Shown piece by piece: positions 57,586-64,000 of a DNA stretch of 64,000 bases. Each line of letters starts with the position of its first letter. Positions within the stretch are counted from its first letter, which is position 1. The stretch is from Stutzerimonas stutzeri (GTDB lineage: Bacteria; Pseudomonadota; Gammaproteobacteria; Pseudomonadales; Pseudomonadaceae): the NCBI RefSeq assembly GCF_019090095.1, contig NZ_JAGQFP010000001.1, positions 930,001 to 994,000 of the forward strand, in the 5' to 3' direction. A program made the translations under genes and the position numbers. Under the pieces are notes generated by a model. The model had not been told where the DNA came from. It saw nothing but the letters and a program-made list of their open reading frames with translations, and searched no databases.

Positions 57586-58665
57586 ATGTCCGTTAATCCC
57601 TTCGTCCGCGCGCTAGGACTTATTGGCTTTGCCGAGTTCGCCATAATGCAGGGGCTCAATCCAGTGCAGATGCTGCGACTTGCAGAACTGCCCCAAGACA
57701 GCCTGCAGCACCCCGAAGGCATCTTTGCCTTCCGTCGCTACTGCGCGCTCCTGGATATCTGTCAACGCCATTCAGGCAACCCTTTATTCGGCCTGCAGTT
57801 CGGGGGCTTTCAGGGGCTCGATGTATTTGGCGAGCTGCTCTATCTGATTCGCAACGCGCGTACGGTAGGTGACGCCCTCGGCGAGTTGCGCGGCAACTAC
57901 GCGCTGTACGATGGCGCGGCAGATATAGGTCTCGACAGCGACGGAGACACTACAATCCTCAGCTACCGGGTCGGAGAACTAGACCTGCCGGGCCTGGCGC
58001 AAGTCGAGGAATTGGTCTGCTCCGTGGGGGTGCAATTACTGCGTGCCCTTCTAGGCGATACCTGGCGCCCTTCGGCCGTCCTACTGCGGCACCGTGCGCT
58101 TGGTGATGAGGCAAGCTATCGGAGGGTACTCGGCTCCCAACCCCGCTTCTCGGCCCATTGCTGCGGCATCGAACTGGCGACCTCCGCGCTTTCAAAGCCG
58201 CTGAGTACCGCCGATAAAGGACTGCACCAGTTGATCGTTGAACACATGCAGAAGATGGAGCGCCTATCTGCCGACGACCTGCCTGGCTACGTCCGGCAAC
58301 TGCTCCGCCACCTTCTACCCAGCGGCCGCGCCACCGTTGAGAAGGTCGCCGACAGCATGGCACTCAACAGCCGTACCCTGCAGCGTCGCCTGAGTCAGGA
58401 AGGCACATCCTTCCAACGGCTGCTCGATGAAACGCGCCAGGACCTGGCCAGCCGTTACCTCGCAGACCCGTTCATTAGCATGATGCAAATATCGGGGCTG
58501 CTGGGTTACTCCAATCAGAGCGGGTTCTGTCGGGCGTTCAGTCGCTGGTTTCAAATCACACCATTGGAATGGCAAAAGCAACATTGTTCCAATCGGCAGC
58601 CCCGCCTGCTGCGCGCCTCCCGCTTGAACGCACTGCATAGGCGAATCGAAAGCAAGAGCTTATAG
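57586..58665 (+). CDS. AraC-family regulator, tandem copy 2
   Basis: 359 aa with AAGGGG nine bases before the ATG. It shares its plan with the preceding gene: N-terminal GLIGFAEFAIMQGLNPVQML and HTH_18 ATVEKVADSMALNSRTLQRRLSQEGTSFQRLLDETRQ with GYSNQSGFCRAFSRWFQITPLEWQ. The C-terminus has an added basic tail. The two genes are clearly paralogues by position-by-position similarity of these blocks. The gene ends 29 bases before the second direct repeat starts. Confidence 0.85.
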   Translation: MSVNPFVRALGLIGFAEFAIMQGLNPVQMLRLAELPQDSLQHPEGIFAFRRYCALLDICQRHSGNPLFGLQFGGFQGLDVFGELLYLIRNARTVGDALGELRGNYALYDGAADIGLDSDGDTTILSYRVGELDLPGLAQVEELVCSVGVQLLRALLGDTWRPSAVLLRHRALGDEASYRRVLGSQPRFSAHCCGIELATSALSKPLSTADKGLHQLIVEHMQKMERLSADDLPGYVRQLLRHLLPSGRATVEKVADSMALNSRTLQRRLSQEGTSFQRLLDETRQDLASRYLADPFISMMQISGLLGYSNQSGFCRAFSRWFQITPLEWQKQHCSNRQPRLLRASRLNALHRRIESKSL

Positions 58666-59061
58666 GTGCTCGGCCTTCTAGGACTCTATAGCGCGAATAT
58701 TTCGGTAGCGGCCGTCTGCCAATCGTTTTGATAGGGCACAGGCTACAAGTGGCGACCAGCGTCGTTCCTTTCTCGTTGTTGGTGCAGGCCACATCTGCAG
58801 TTCTACTGCTCGCCAACAACGCCTCAGGGCGTTTTAGTCCGTACCGATAGAGCCTGCGCGCTGCGCTTGCTGACGGCGCCTGTGAGATCGGTGGAATGGC
58901 GGTCTTGCTGTTTCCTCTCACCCTATCACGGCGTTCTCGCCGTCAAGGGCTGCACGCGCTTCGCGCGCTTGCGGCGGGGCCGGCTATCGCCCCCTGACTG
59001 CTGCGCTGCGCCGTGCTGAGCCGGTTCCGGGCAATTCCGCCCGAGCAACTGGAGCATGATC

Positions 59062-59568
59062 ATGTCGCAGCTTTCTCTCGCCTTTGACGCTTCCCTGATG
59101 ATTCGCGACGAGCAAGGTCGTTATTTGCCTGCTACTGCGGAGCAGATCCTGAACGCTGCTCGCAGGGTGATCGATCAGAAGGTTCAGCGAGGTGCAGCCT
59201 TCACGTCTTCGGAGCTGGTCAAGGACTACCTGATCGCGAAGCTGGGTGGCTTTGAGCACGAGGTTTTCGCAGCGCTGTTTCTGGATGCCAAGCATCGCCT
59301 GATCCAGTACGTCGAGATGTTCCGCGGCACCATCGACAGTGCGTCTGTGTACCCGCGCGAGATAGTCAAGGAAGCGCTGCGCCTGAATGCAGCTGCTGTG
59401 ATATTCGCGCACAACCATCCAAGCGGAATTCCAGAGCCAAGCCAAGCTGACAAGGTGCTCACACAACGTTTGAAAGAAGCCTTGGCGCTAGTAGATGTCC
59501 GCTCGCTGGATCACATCATCGTGGCAGGCCAACGCACCGTATCTTTCGCTGAGCTTGGGTTGCTATGA
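59062..59568 (+). CDS. radC: RadC-family JAB/MPN protein, copy 2
   Basis: 168 aa, same plan as the copy at 12362; the motif HNHPSGIPEPSQAD is intact. Eight substitutions separate the two products, mostly conservative (D/N, K/R, E/D, V/I). GGAG precedes the ATG at 59062. It carries the same downstream hairpin. The chemistry of these short RadC proteins is unproven. Presence of a second copy is explained by the long direct repeat, either two related elements or an old duplication. Confidence 0.88.
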   Translation: MSQLSLAFDASLMIRDEQGRYLPATAEQILNAARRVIDQKVQRGAAFTSSELVKDYLIAKLGGFEHEVFAALFLDAKHRLIQYVEMFRGTIDSASVYPREIVKEALRLNAAAVIFAHNHPSGIPEPSQADKVLTQRLKEALALVDVRSLDHIIVAGQRTVSFAELGLL

Positions 59569-59571
59569 ACC

Positions 59572-59593
59572 AAGGGGGCTGAGCCCCCTTTTT
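59572..59593. terminator. Intrinsic terminator after radC copy 2
   Basis: Identical to the hairpin at 12872: arms AAGGGGGC/GCCCCCTT followed by Ts. Confidence 0.85.
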
Positions 59594-59604
59594 GCTGCGC
59601 CCTT

Positions 59605-59808
59605 TCAGGCATGCGCAGCGTGTTCAGCCGATTCCTCTTCCTTCGCTGCCAGCCCCACCGTCCAATGCCCACCGTTCTCTTGGATCAGGTGCAGCAGGTC
59701 GTAGGTTCTGATCATGTCGAGCAGACCAGAATGGCCATAAGCAGCACTCTCAAAGGCCGACTTTTTCAACAGAATCGACCTGAAGCTGCCAGTCGCGACG
59801 GGCAACAA
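59605..59808 (-). pseudogene. Island ORF tail, copy 2
   Basis: 67-codon minus-strand frame (59605-59808) ending in the tail MIRTYDLLHLIQENGGHWTVGLAAKEEE, matching the fragment in copy 1. Two possible ATGs exist but neither has a ribosome site. The upstream half (MLPVATGSFRSILLKKSAFESAAYG) lies outside the repeat, in sequence containing a motif (GACTTTTTCAACAGAATCG) that I associate with noncoding repeats in Pseudomonas genomes. It is probably a gene fragment. Confidence 0.45.
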
Positions 59809-59871
59809 CCGGCCAGAAGGAGACGTTCAGATACGCCTACCTCCTGAAACACCCTAGAGTGCTTTGTAGCA

Positions 59872-61698
59872 TCACTTGGGTGGGTGCTCGTGATCGCAAG
59901 CGGTCAACTGGTCGACCAGCGCTTTCAGTTCGCCGAGGTGGTTCTCATAGAGGCCGCGCGGCGATGATTTGTGCTGGTTGCACAGGAACGCAGCAGCACC
60001 GGTAGCAATGCCGTGCTGCGATCCGTTGCCCATGGTTTTGGTTGATGAGCCAGCGACGTGGGTGACGCTGATGTGCTTACCAGCCATCAGCAGGTTGTCG
60101 ATGTTGGCGGAGTACAGGCAGCGGTATGGGATCCCATAGGCCTGTTTGTCGCGCATGTCCCAGATCCAATCCTTTAGGCGGAAGTCGTACTTACCTTCGC
60201 CTGGCTCCCACGCACAGTGGATGCAGAAGGCCCCATCGTTGGGCACCAACGCATCGGGGAAACTGGTGTGGTTGCGGATGTCATTTTCCGACAGCACATA
60301 GTCGCCGCGATAGCGCCGGAACTCGCCCTGCGCCGCGACAAAGGCCATCCATTCGAACTCCAGGTTGGCATAGTTTTCCGGTTCGAGTTTTTTGACGTTC
60401 GAGAACGTGCCGTAGAGCGCACGCATCAGGTAGTCGCGAATCAACTCACCATTGGTGTATGGGTCGAGCCATTGGCCGTATTCCCAGAAGTGAGTGGCAG
60501 GAAACACGTCGGCTTTGCTGCCGAATCTGAACTCAGGTGTGCTCGGATTGGCCCCTGCCTGTGGCCCAGGAGCATTTTCGACGCCGGCCTCCAGTAATTG
60601 ACCGCTCAGGTTGGCGTAGTCCTTGGATACTTCGGTTGCCCATGGCACCTCGGGAAATGAAACCGGGTGTTCTGCCATGCGAGTGCGGAAGAACAGCGTA
60701 TTGCCGTGGTGCATGTCATCGCCCACTTCCGGCGCATAAGGCTCGTTGAACTCAGCGCGAGCCTCCCGCCCGAACAACGTTTCGGCACCGGCAAGCACGC
60801 CAATAATGGCCGTGCCACTGGCGTCGATGAACACCGAGCCGGTAATGCGGCGCTCGTGGCCGCCACGTGCCTGAATCGCCTGAACCGCAGTGATTTTAGA
60901 GTCCTGCTTTTCGACGCTGATGATGCGGTGTCCGAGAAAAACCTTGGCGGTTGGTTCAGCCTCCAGCAGTGATAGTGCAGCCAGATCACCGTTCGCTGAA
61001 CGCTGGGCCAGCTCGTTGAGCAGAGCGCCCTGTGAGCCTCTCGGCATCAGACCGATTTCATTGCTGGCATTGCCACCAAGCACCGGACGGTCATGGATCA
61101 AAGCGACGCTCTGCCCCAAACGAGCAGCGGTCAACGCAGCAGCGCATCCCGAGATACCTCCGCCGACCACAACCACATCGTAATGGCCGGCATCGAGCGG
61201 CTTATCTGGCAGGCCGCGTAGTGCTTTACGCCAGGCTTGGCTGGTGGCATTCACCTCATTGGGTGGGGCTACGTCATCGGTTGACAGGTAGATTGCATCG
61301 CAGCGGCCATCGAAGCCGGTCAGATCATGAAGCACCACGGTAGTGGCGCCTGGTTCCAGCGAAATCTTGCCCGCTGGCTGCCACGACCAATCCTCGCTAT
61401 TCGCACCAAATACCGTGTCGAGAACCACTCCATTAATCGATACGGTGAAGCGCCCAGGATGATGCGATGGCACCCAGTCCTTCGCTCGCACCCAGACGTG
61501 GTACGCACCTTGGCGCTCAAGATTAATCGTTGTAGAGGCATCGCTAACAGGGCGCCCCAGGCCGTGGGCAAGCAGATAGGGCGACCCCATGACGGTCTCG
61601 AATTGGGAGTCGAGAACCCAGCCCCCATAGCTATCAAAATCCTCGGCCTCGATCAGGATGTTTGCTGGAGACTCGCTCATGTTGGCTGGGTTGATCAC
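59872..61698 (-). CDS. FAD-dependent oxidoreductase with N-terminal beta-sandwich domain
   Basis: 608 aa from a GTG at 61698 with GGAG eight bases upstream; an ATG six codons later has none. The N-terminal 140 residues (ILIEAEDFDSYGGWVLDSQFE, then INGVVLDTVFG) look like a carbohydrate-binding-type beta-sandwich. The FAD motif YDVVVVGGGISGCAAALTAARLG is at about 170-192. This arrangement matches the FAD-dependent oxidoreductase (FAD_oxidored) family, whose substrates are unknown. It is last in a leftward group with a hydrolase and SDR. The C-terminal HVAGSSTKTMGNGSQHGIATGAAAFLC is the FAD-closing motif. Confidence 0.8.
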   Translation of the reverse strand: MINPANMSESPANILIEAEDFDSYGGWVLDSQFETVMGSPYLLAHGLGRPVSDASTTINLERQGAYHVWVRAKDWVPSHHPGRFTVSINGVVLDTVFGANSEDWSWQPAGKISLEPGATTVVLHDLTGFDGRCDAIYLSTDDVAPPNEVNATSQAWRKALRGLPDKPLDAGHYDVVVVGGGISGCAAALTAARLGQSVALIHDRPVLGGNASNEIGLMPRGSQGALLNELAQRSANGDLAALSLLEAEPTAKVFLGHRIISVEKQDSKITAVQAIQARGGHERRITGSVFIDASGTAIIGVLAGAETLFGREARAEFNEPYAPEVGDDMHHGNTLFFRTRMAEHPVSFPEVPWATEVSKDYANLSGQLLEAGVENAPGPQAGANPSTPEFRFGSKADVFPATHFWEYGQWLDPYTNGELIRDYLMRALYGTFSNVKKLEPENYANLEFEWMAFVAAQGEFRRYRGDYVLSENDIRNHTSFPDALVPNDGAFCIHCAWEPGEGKYDFRLKDWIWDMRDKQAYGIPYRCLYSANIDNLLMAGKHISVTHVAGSSTKTMGNGSQHGIATGAAAFLCNQHKSSPRGLYENHLGELKALVDQLTACDHEHPPK

Positions 61699-61748
61699 TT
61701 CTCTTACTCCATTACTTGTACAGAATCACCGCTGTGGCTTGGTTCGAC

Positions 61749-61940
61749 TCAACGCACGCCCGCTAGGCGTAATGCCGCTGGGGTGTAATCGCTTTCCGAG
61801 GCGGTGTAACTGAAGTCGTAGGCCTGCTTCTCTTCGTTCTTCATCCCCATCGCCAGATACCGGCCAGCTTGCAGGTCAGCAATGGTTTCCAGGGTGTACC
61901 AGGGCACTTGCGTGTTGTAGTAGAACTGGGAGTGGGCCTC
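61749..61940 (-). pseudogene. C-terminal fragment of a DUF1329-type gene
   Basis: A minus-strand frame, not preceded by a start, encodes AHSQFYYNTQVPWYTLETI, then DLQAGRYLAMGMKNEEK and YDFSYTASESDYTPAALRLAGVR before TGA. This resembles the C-termini of DUF1329 proteins (the intact one at 49294 has DGRYLFDLSTIG). It follows directly in frame after the SDR stop at 61956 with only a few codons between. It is a remnant of a gene whose 5' part has been deleted. Confidence 0.6.
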
Positions 61941-61955
61941 CGCTAAGGAAATGCT

Positions 61956-62792
61956 CTATTTGGCTGGAGCGGGCTTGGCGGCCTCGACCATTGCTGCGAC
62001 TTCACTGTCCTTGAACTCAACCGCTTCAAGGATCTTGCGGAACAGACGTGGCAGGTGTGCGACGAAGGAGTTTTCCTTGGGCACGAACATCATGTCGAAG
62101 CGGTTCTCGATGCCCTTCACGATGCTCTTCACCACATCTTCCAGGGCCACCATTTTGAAGAGTCCTGAATTGTTTCCTTTCCAGATCTTGCTGCCCGCAG
62201 CGCTCTTGAAGGTCTGATCCATTAGCGGTGTATGGAAGAACGTGGGATGCACGCTACCGACGCCGACACCCGTGTGGCGAAGCTCCAGGCGAATGCTGTT
62301 GCACATGGCCCATACGCCGGCCTTGCTTGAGGTATACGAGGCCTGCAACGGTGAATGGCTGAAAGCAGCCAATGACGAGATCGCCATCAGGTAGCCCTGA
62401 CGCTTCTGCACATGACCTACGGCGGCACGGAAGGTGCGCCATACCCCGAGTAGGTTCACGTCGATCACCCGCTCGAAGACCTTGGGATCACCCGTCACCA
62501 GGGGCTCGAATGCAGTAATGCCGGCATTCGCAATCACCACATCGATGCCGCCAAAGTGCGCTGCTGCTTCTTCCATTGCAGTGTCGATGCTTTCCATCGA
62601 GCAGACATTCACCTGCCAGGCGCGGGTGTTGGCGCCGAGGGCTGTTGCTTGAGCCTCAACCGCCGCACCATCCATGTCGAATAATGCGAGCTTGGCACCT
62701 TTGTCGAGCAGTGCCTGGCAAACGGCTGAGCCCAGCCCACCTGTCGAACCGGTGATCGCAATAACGCGCCCATCAAGATTGTAAAAAGCCAT
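61956..62792 (-). CDS. Short-chain dehydrogenase/reductase
   Basis: 278 aa; GAGG lies 8-10 bases before the ATG. Cofactor motif GSTGGLGSAV at about 15-24, followed by DMDG (Asp favours NAD) and NAGI. The catalytic Ser is in AISSLAAF and the YxxxK motif is ASYTSSKAG. It has a C-terminal extension (FVAHLPRLFRKILEAVEFKDSEV) beyond the classical 250 residues. It would oxidise or reduce a hydroxyl/keto group, perhaps the product of the hydrolase upstream, whose gene ends 10 bases before. Confidence 0.87.
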   Translation of the reverse strand: MAFYNLDGRVIAITGSTGGLGSAVCQALLDKGAKLALFDMDGAAVEAQATALGANTRAWQVNVCSMESIDTAMEEAAAHFGGIDVVIANAGITAFEPLVTGDPKVFERVIDVNLLGVWRTFRAAVGHVQKRQGYLMAISSLAAFSHSPLQASYTSSKAGVWAMCNSIRLELRHTGVGVGSVHPTFFHTPLMDQTFKSAAGSKIWKGNNSGLFKMVALEDVVKSIVKGIENRFDMMFVPKENSFVAHLPRLFRKILEAVEFKDSEVAAMVEAAKPAPAK

Positions 62793-62802
62793 TATTGGAT
62801 CC

Positions 62803-63702
62803 TCAGTTCAGGGGAACGGTGCGTTGGAGAAAGTCGATTTGGTCGCCGATGGTTCTCTCGAAGGAGTCGCCGAGATAGATATCGAAATGCCCCTCCTTGT
62901 AGATCTTGATCTGGCCACGGGGAGCACGACGGGCATGGCGAAGGGTGGCTTTTGCCGGAGCTACCGTGTCGGTTTCACAGACGCAGAAAAGCGTCGGGCA
63001 ATTCAGCTGCGGTGTTTTCCGACCAGGAAAGTAGGTAAGGATTTGCAGTGCGATGCGGGCAGCGACGTAGTTGGGGAACTGCTTGGCTGCGGCATCAGGA
63101 ACCAGCTGGAGATAGCCCTGTTCGCAGTCTGCCGCCGACATCATTGCGGTTGAGCCAGGCTTGCCCGCCAGGGCAATCGTTACTGGCGCAGCACCAAACC
63201 AGGAACCCAGTTTGTCTGTCAGGGCGCGGATGGTGACCTTGATCGAGGTCAGGGGCGGGACAGCCATGCTGGAGGCCATGCCGTCGGTGAAGGGGCACTG
63301 GGAGATCACCGCAGCGACTCTCTGATCATCGGCGGCAGTCGCGATGACATGACCTCCACTGAAGGATGTGCCCCAGAGGACGACTTTGTCTGTATCCACA
63401 TCAGTGCGCGTCCGTGCGAAGGCGATGGCAGCCTTCCAATCCTGCAACTGCTTGTTCACATCCAGCAGCTGACGCGGTTCACCCTCGCTATCACCAAAAT
63501 GCCGGTAATCAAAAACCAGACAGGCATAGCCGAGGTCTCTAAAGCGCTCGGCATAGGCACCGAGTCGCATCACACGCGTGCTCCCCAGGCCATGAGCCAT
63601 GACGATGACTGGAGCAGGTTTCTTGGTTTTCGGCAGATAGAGCCAAGCCTTACAGCGGCTGCCCTCAGCCAGGAACTCAACATCGAGACGGTTCATGGTC
63701 AT
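62803..63702 (-). CDS. Alpha/beta hydrolase (BAAT/acyl-esterase-like fold)
   Basis: 299 aa with AGGA upstream of the ATG. Oxyanion motif HGLGSTR, the block FDYRHFGDSEGEPRQLL and the nucleophile elbow LWGTSFSGGHVI (Ser near residue 118) are those of the DUF1100/dienelactone-like hydrolase group. A catalytic Asp (CVCETDTVAP) and His (KEGHFDIY) are also visible. It first opens the leftward group of three genes and lies divergent to a TetR gene. It probably cleaves an ester or lactone; substrate unknown. Confidence 0.85.
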   Translation of the reverse strand: MTMNRLDVEFLAEGSRCKAWLYLPKTKKPAPVIVMAHGLGSTRVMRLGAYAERFRDLGYACLVFDYRHFGDSEGEPRQLLDVNKQLQDWKAAIAFARTRTDVDTDKVVLWGTSFSGGHVIATAADDQRVAAVISQCPFTDGMASSMAVPPLTSIKVTIRALTDKLGSWFGAAPVTIALAGKPGSTAMMSAADCEQGYLQLVPDAAAKQFPNYVAARIALQILTYFPGRKTPQLNCPTLFCVCETDTVAPAKATLRHARRAPRGQIKIYKEGHFDIYLGDSFERTIGDQIDFLQRTVPLN

Positions 63703-63803
63703 GATCCTGGAGTCGTGTATTGAAATTGTTTTAACTCAAACGTTGGAGTCTATTACAACGTTGGATATGACTCTATCCATTGAGTGTGATACCGTCAACC
63801 GCC
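63703..63803. promoter_or_regulatory. Divergent promoter with repeated motif
   Basis: 101 bases between the hydrolase and TetR starts. AACGTTGGA occurs twice as a direct repeat (63739-63747 and 63757-63765), and GAGTC/GACTC bracket the second. The positions fit a TetR operator shared by both promoters. Confidence 0.5.
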
Positions 63804-64000
63804 ATGACGACCGTGAATTTGACCCGCACCCAACGCCGCGCAGCTGACATGCGCCAGAACCTGGTAGAGATTGCCGAGACCTTGCTGATTGAGGGGGGGA
63901 TGGCGGCTGTATCAGCCGATGAGGTTGCACGTCGGGCCGACGTGTCCCTGCAAACGGTCTACAACCGGGTGGGTGGGAAGCCCGCGCTGCTCATCGCTAT
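63804..64000 (+). CDS. TetR-family regulator, cut by the window edge
   Basis: 65 codons of the N-terminal part are present (MTTVNLTRTQRRAADMRQN, then VSADEVARRADVSLQTVYNRVGGKPALLIA), containing the TetR HTH. The rest lies to the right. It is divergent from the hydrolase-SDR-FAD group and probably represses it. The extent and the ligand domain cannot be seen. Confidence 0.85.
   Translation, partial: MTTVNLTRTQRRAADMRQNLVEIAETLLIEGGMAAVSADEVARRADVSLQTVYNRVGGKPALLIA

Larger units (their letters stand above)
58695..59713. repeat. Long direct repeat, copy 2 (radC module)
   Basis: Matches 11995-13013 in exact register (constant offset of 46,700 bases, no indels), about 93% identical by hand count. 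The leader upstream of radC is as conserved as radC itself in its 3' part (12180-12350 vs 58880-59050 shows only a handful of mismatches). Confidence 0.9.

Noticed and set aside
59714..59871. An insertion-sequence end near the right repeat boundary
   Set aside because: The motif with a T-run near 59760 feels familiar from Pseudomonas intergenic sequence, but no terminal inverted repeat, target duplication or transposase fragment can be shown.

Overview
The window reads as a chromosomal stretch of a Pseudomonas or close relative. The evidence is high GC with strong third-position bias in the catabolic genes, Pseudomonas-type RadC/QslA island genes, AraC regulators of the OruR/ArgR-like type, and DUF1302/DUF1329 pairs. 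No rRNA, tRNA, CRISPR array, integrase or transposase was found. Most of the content is accessory.

Region 1 (1-10.6 kb, minus strand) is a tightly coupled five-gene operon. I read it as the restriction arm of a Dpd (7-deazaguanine in DNA) system: dpdE (SNF2/RapA-like helicase), dpdF (RecQ-like helicase), dpdG, dpdH (P-loop ATPase) and a small gene that may be dpdI. The first four genes join through 4-base ATGA overlaps. The modification genes (dpdA/B/C) and any other partners would lie beyond the left edge. Region 2 (11.2-13.0 kb, plus) is a genomic-island module: a 28-codon ORF, an unknown 89-aa protein, a QslA-family protein, a nonsense-interrupted small ORF, and a short RadC-family JAB/MPN protein.

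A roughly 1,019-bp direct repeat carrying radC occurs at 11995-13013 and again at 58695-59713. The copies are in perfect register with no indels and about 93% identical by hand count. They bracket about 45.7 kb of metabolic cargo. From left to right the cargo is: (a) EthD-like protein and TetR; (b) a minus-strand amine-metabolism group (membrane protein, FAD amine oxidase-like protein, fold-type IV amine transaminase, imine reductase-like protein, PhyH-type dioxygenase); (c) a plus-strand group with TetR, a MalT-like LuxR regulator, acyl-CoA dehydrogenase, FadB-like bifunctional enzyme, thiolase, SDR, chemoreceptor, outer-membrane protein, a PstS-like small protein and an aldehyde dehydrogenase; (d) a minus-strand Baeyer-Villiger operon (BVMO, acyl-CoA synthetase, HSL-type esterase, GMC oxidoreductase) with an AraC regulator upstream; (e) a minus-strand DUF1329-DUF1302-MMPL/RND-YCF48 export module; (f) an AcrB-type RND pump with its adaptor; (g) two tandem AraC paralogues.

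Beyond the second radC copy lies a minus-strand hydrolase-SDR-FAD oxidoreductase group with a decayed DUF1329 tail inside it. It is divergent from a TetR gene cut by the right edge. The enzymes suggest uptake and oxidation of a hydrophobic ketone, alcohol or amine substrate: BVMO insertion, ester hydrolysis, alcohol and aldehyde oxidation, CoA activation, then beta-oxidation. The substrate cannot be read from sequence. A near-identical operator-like motif occurs before the TetR gene at 21303 and before the DUF1329 operon at 50715, hinting that this TetR links the catabolic and export modules.
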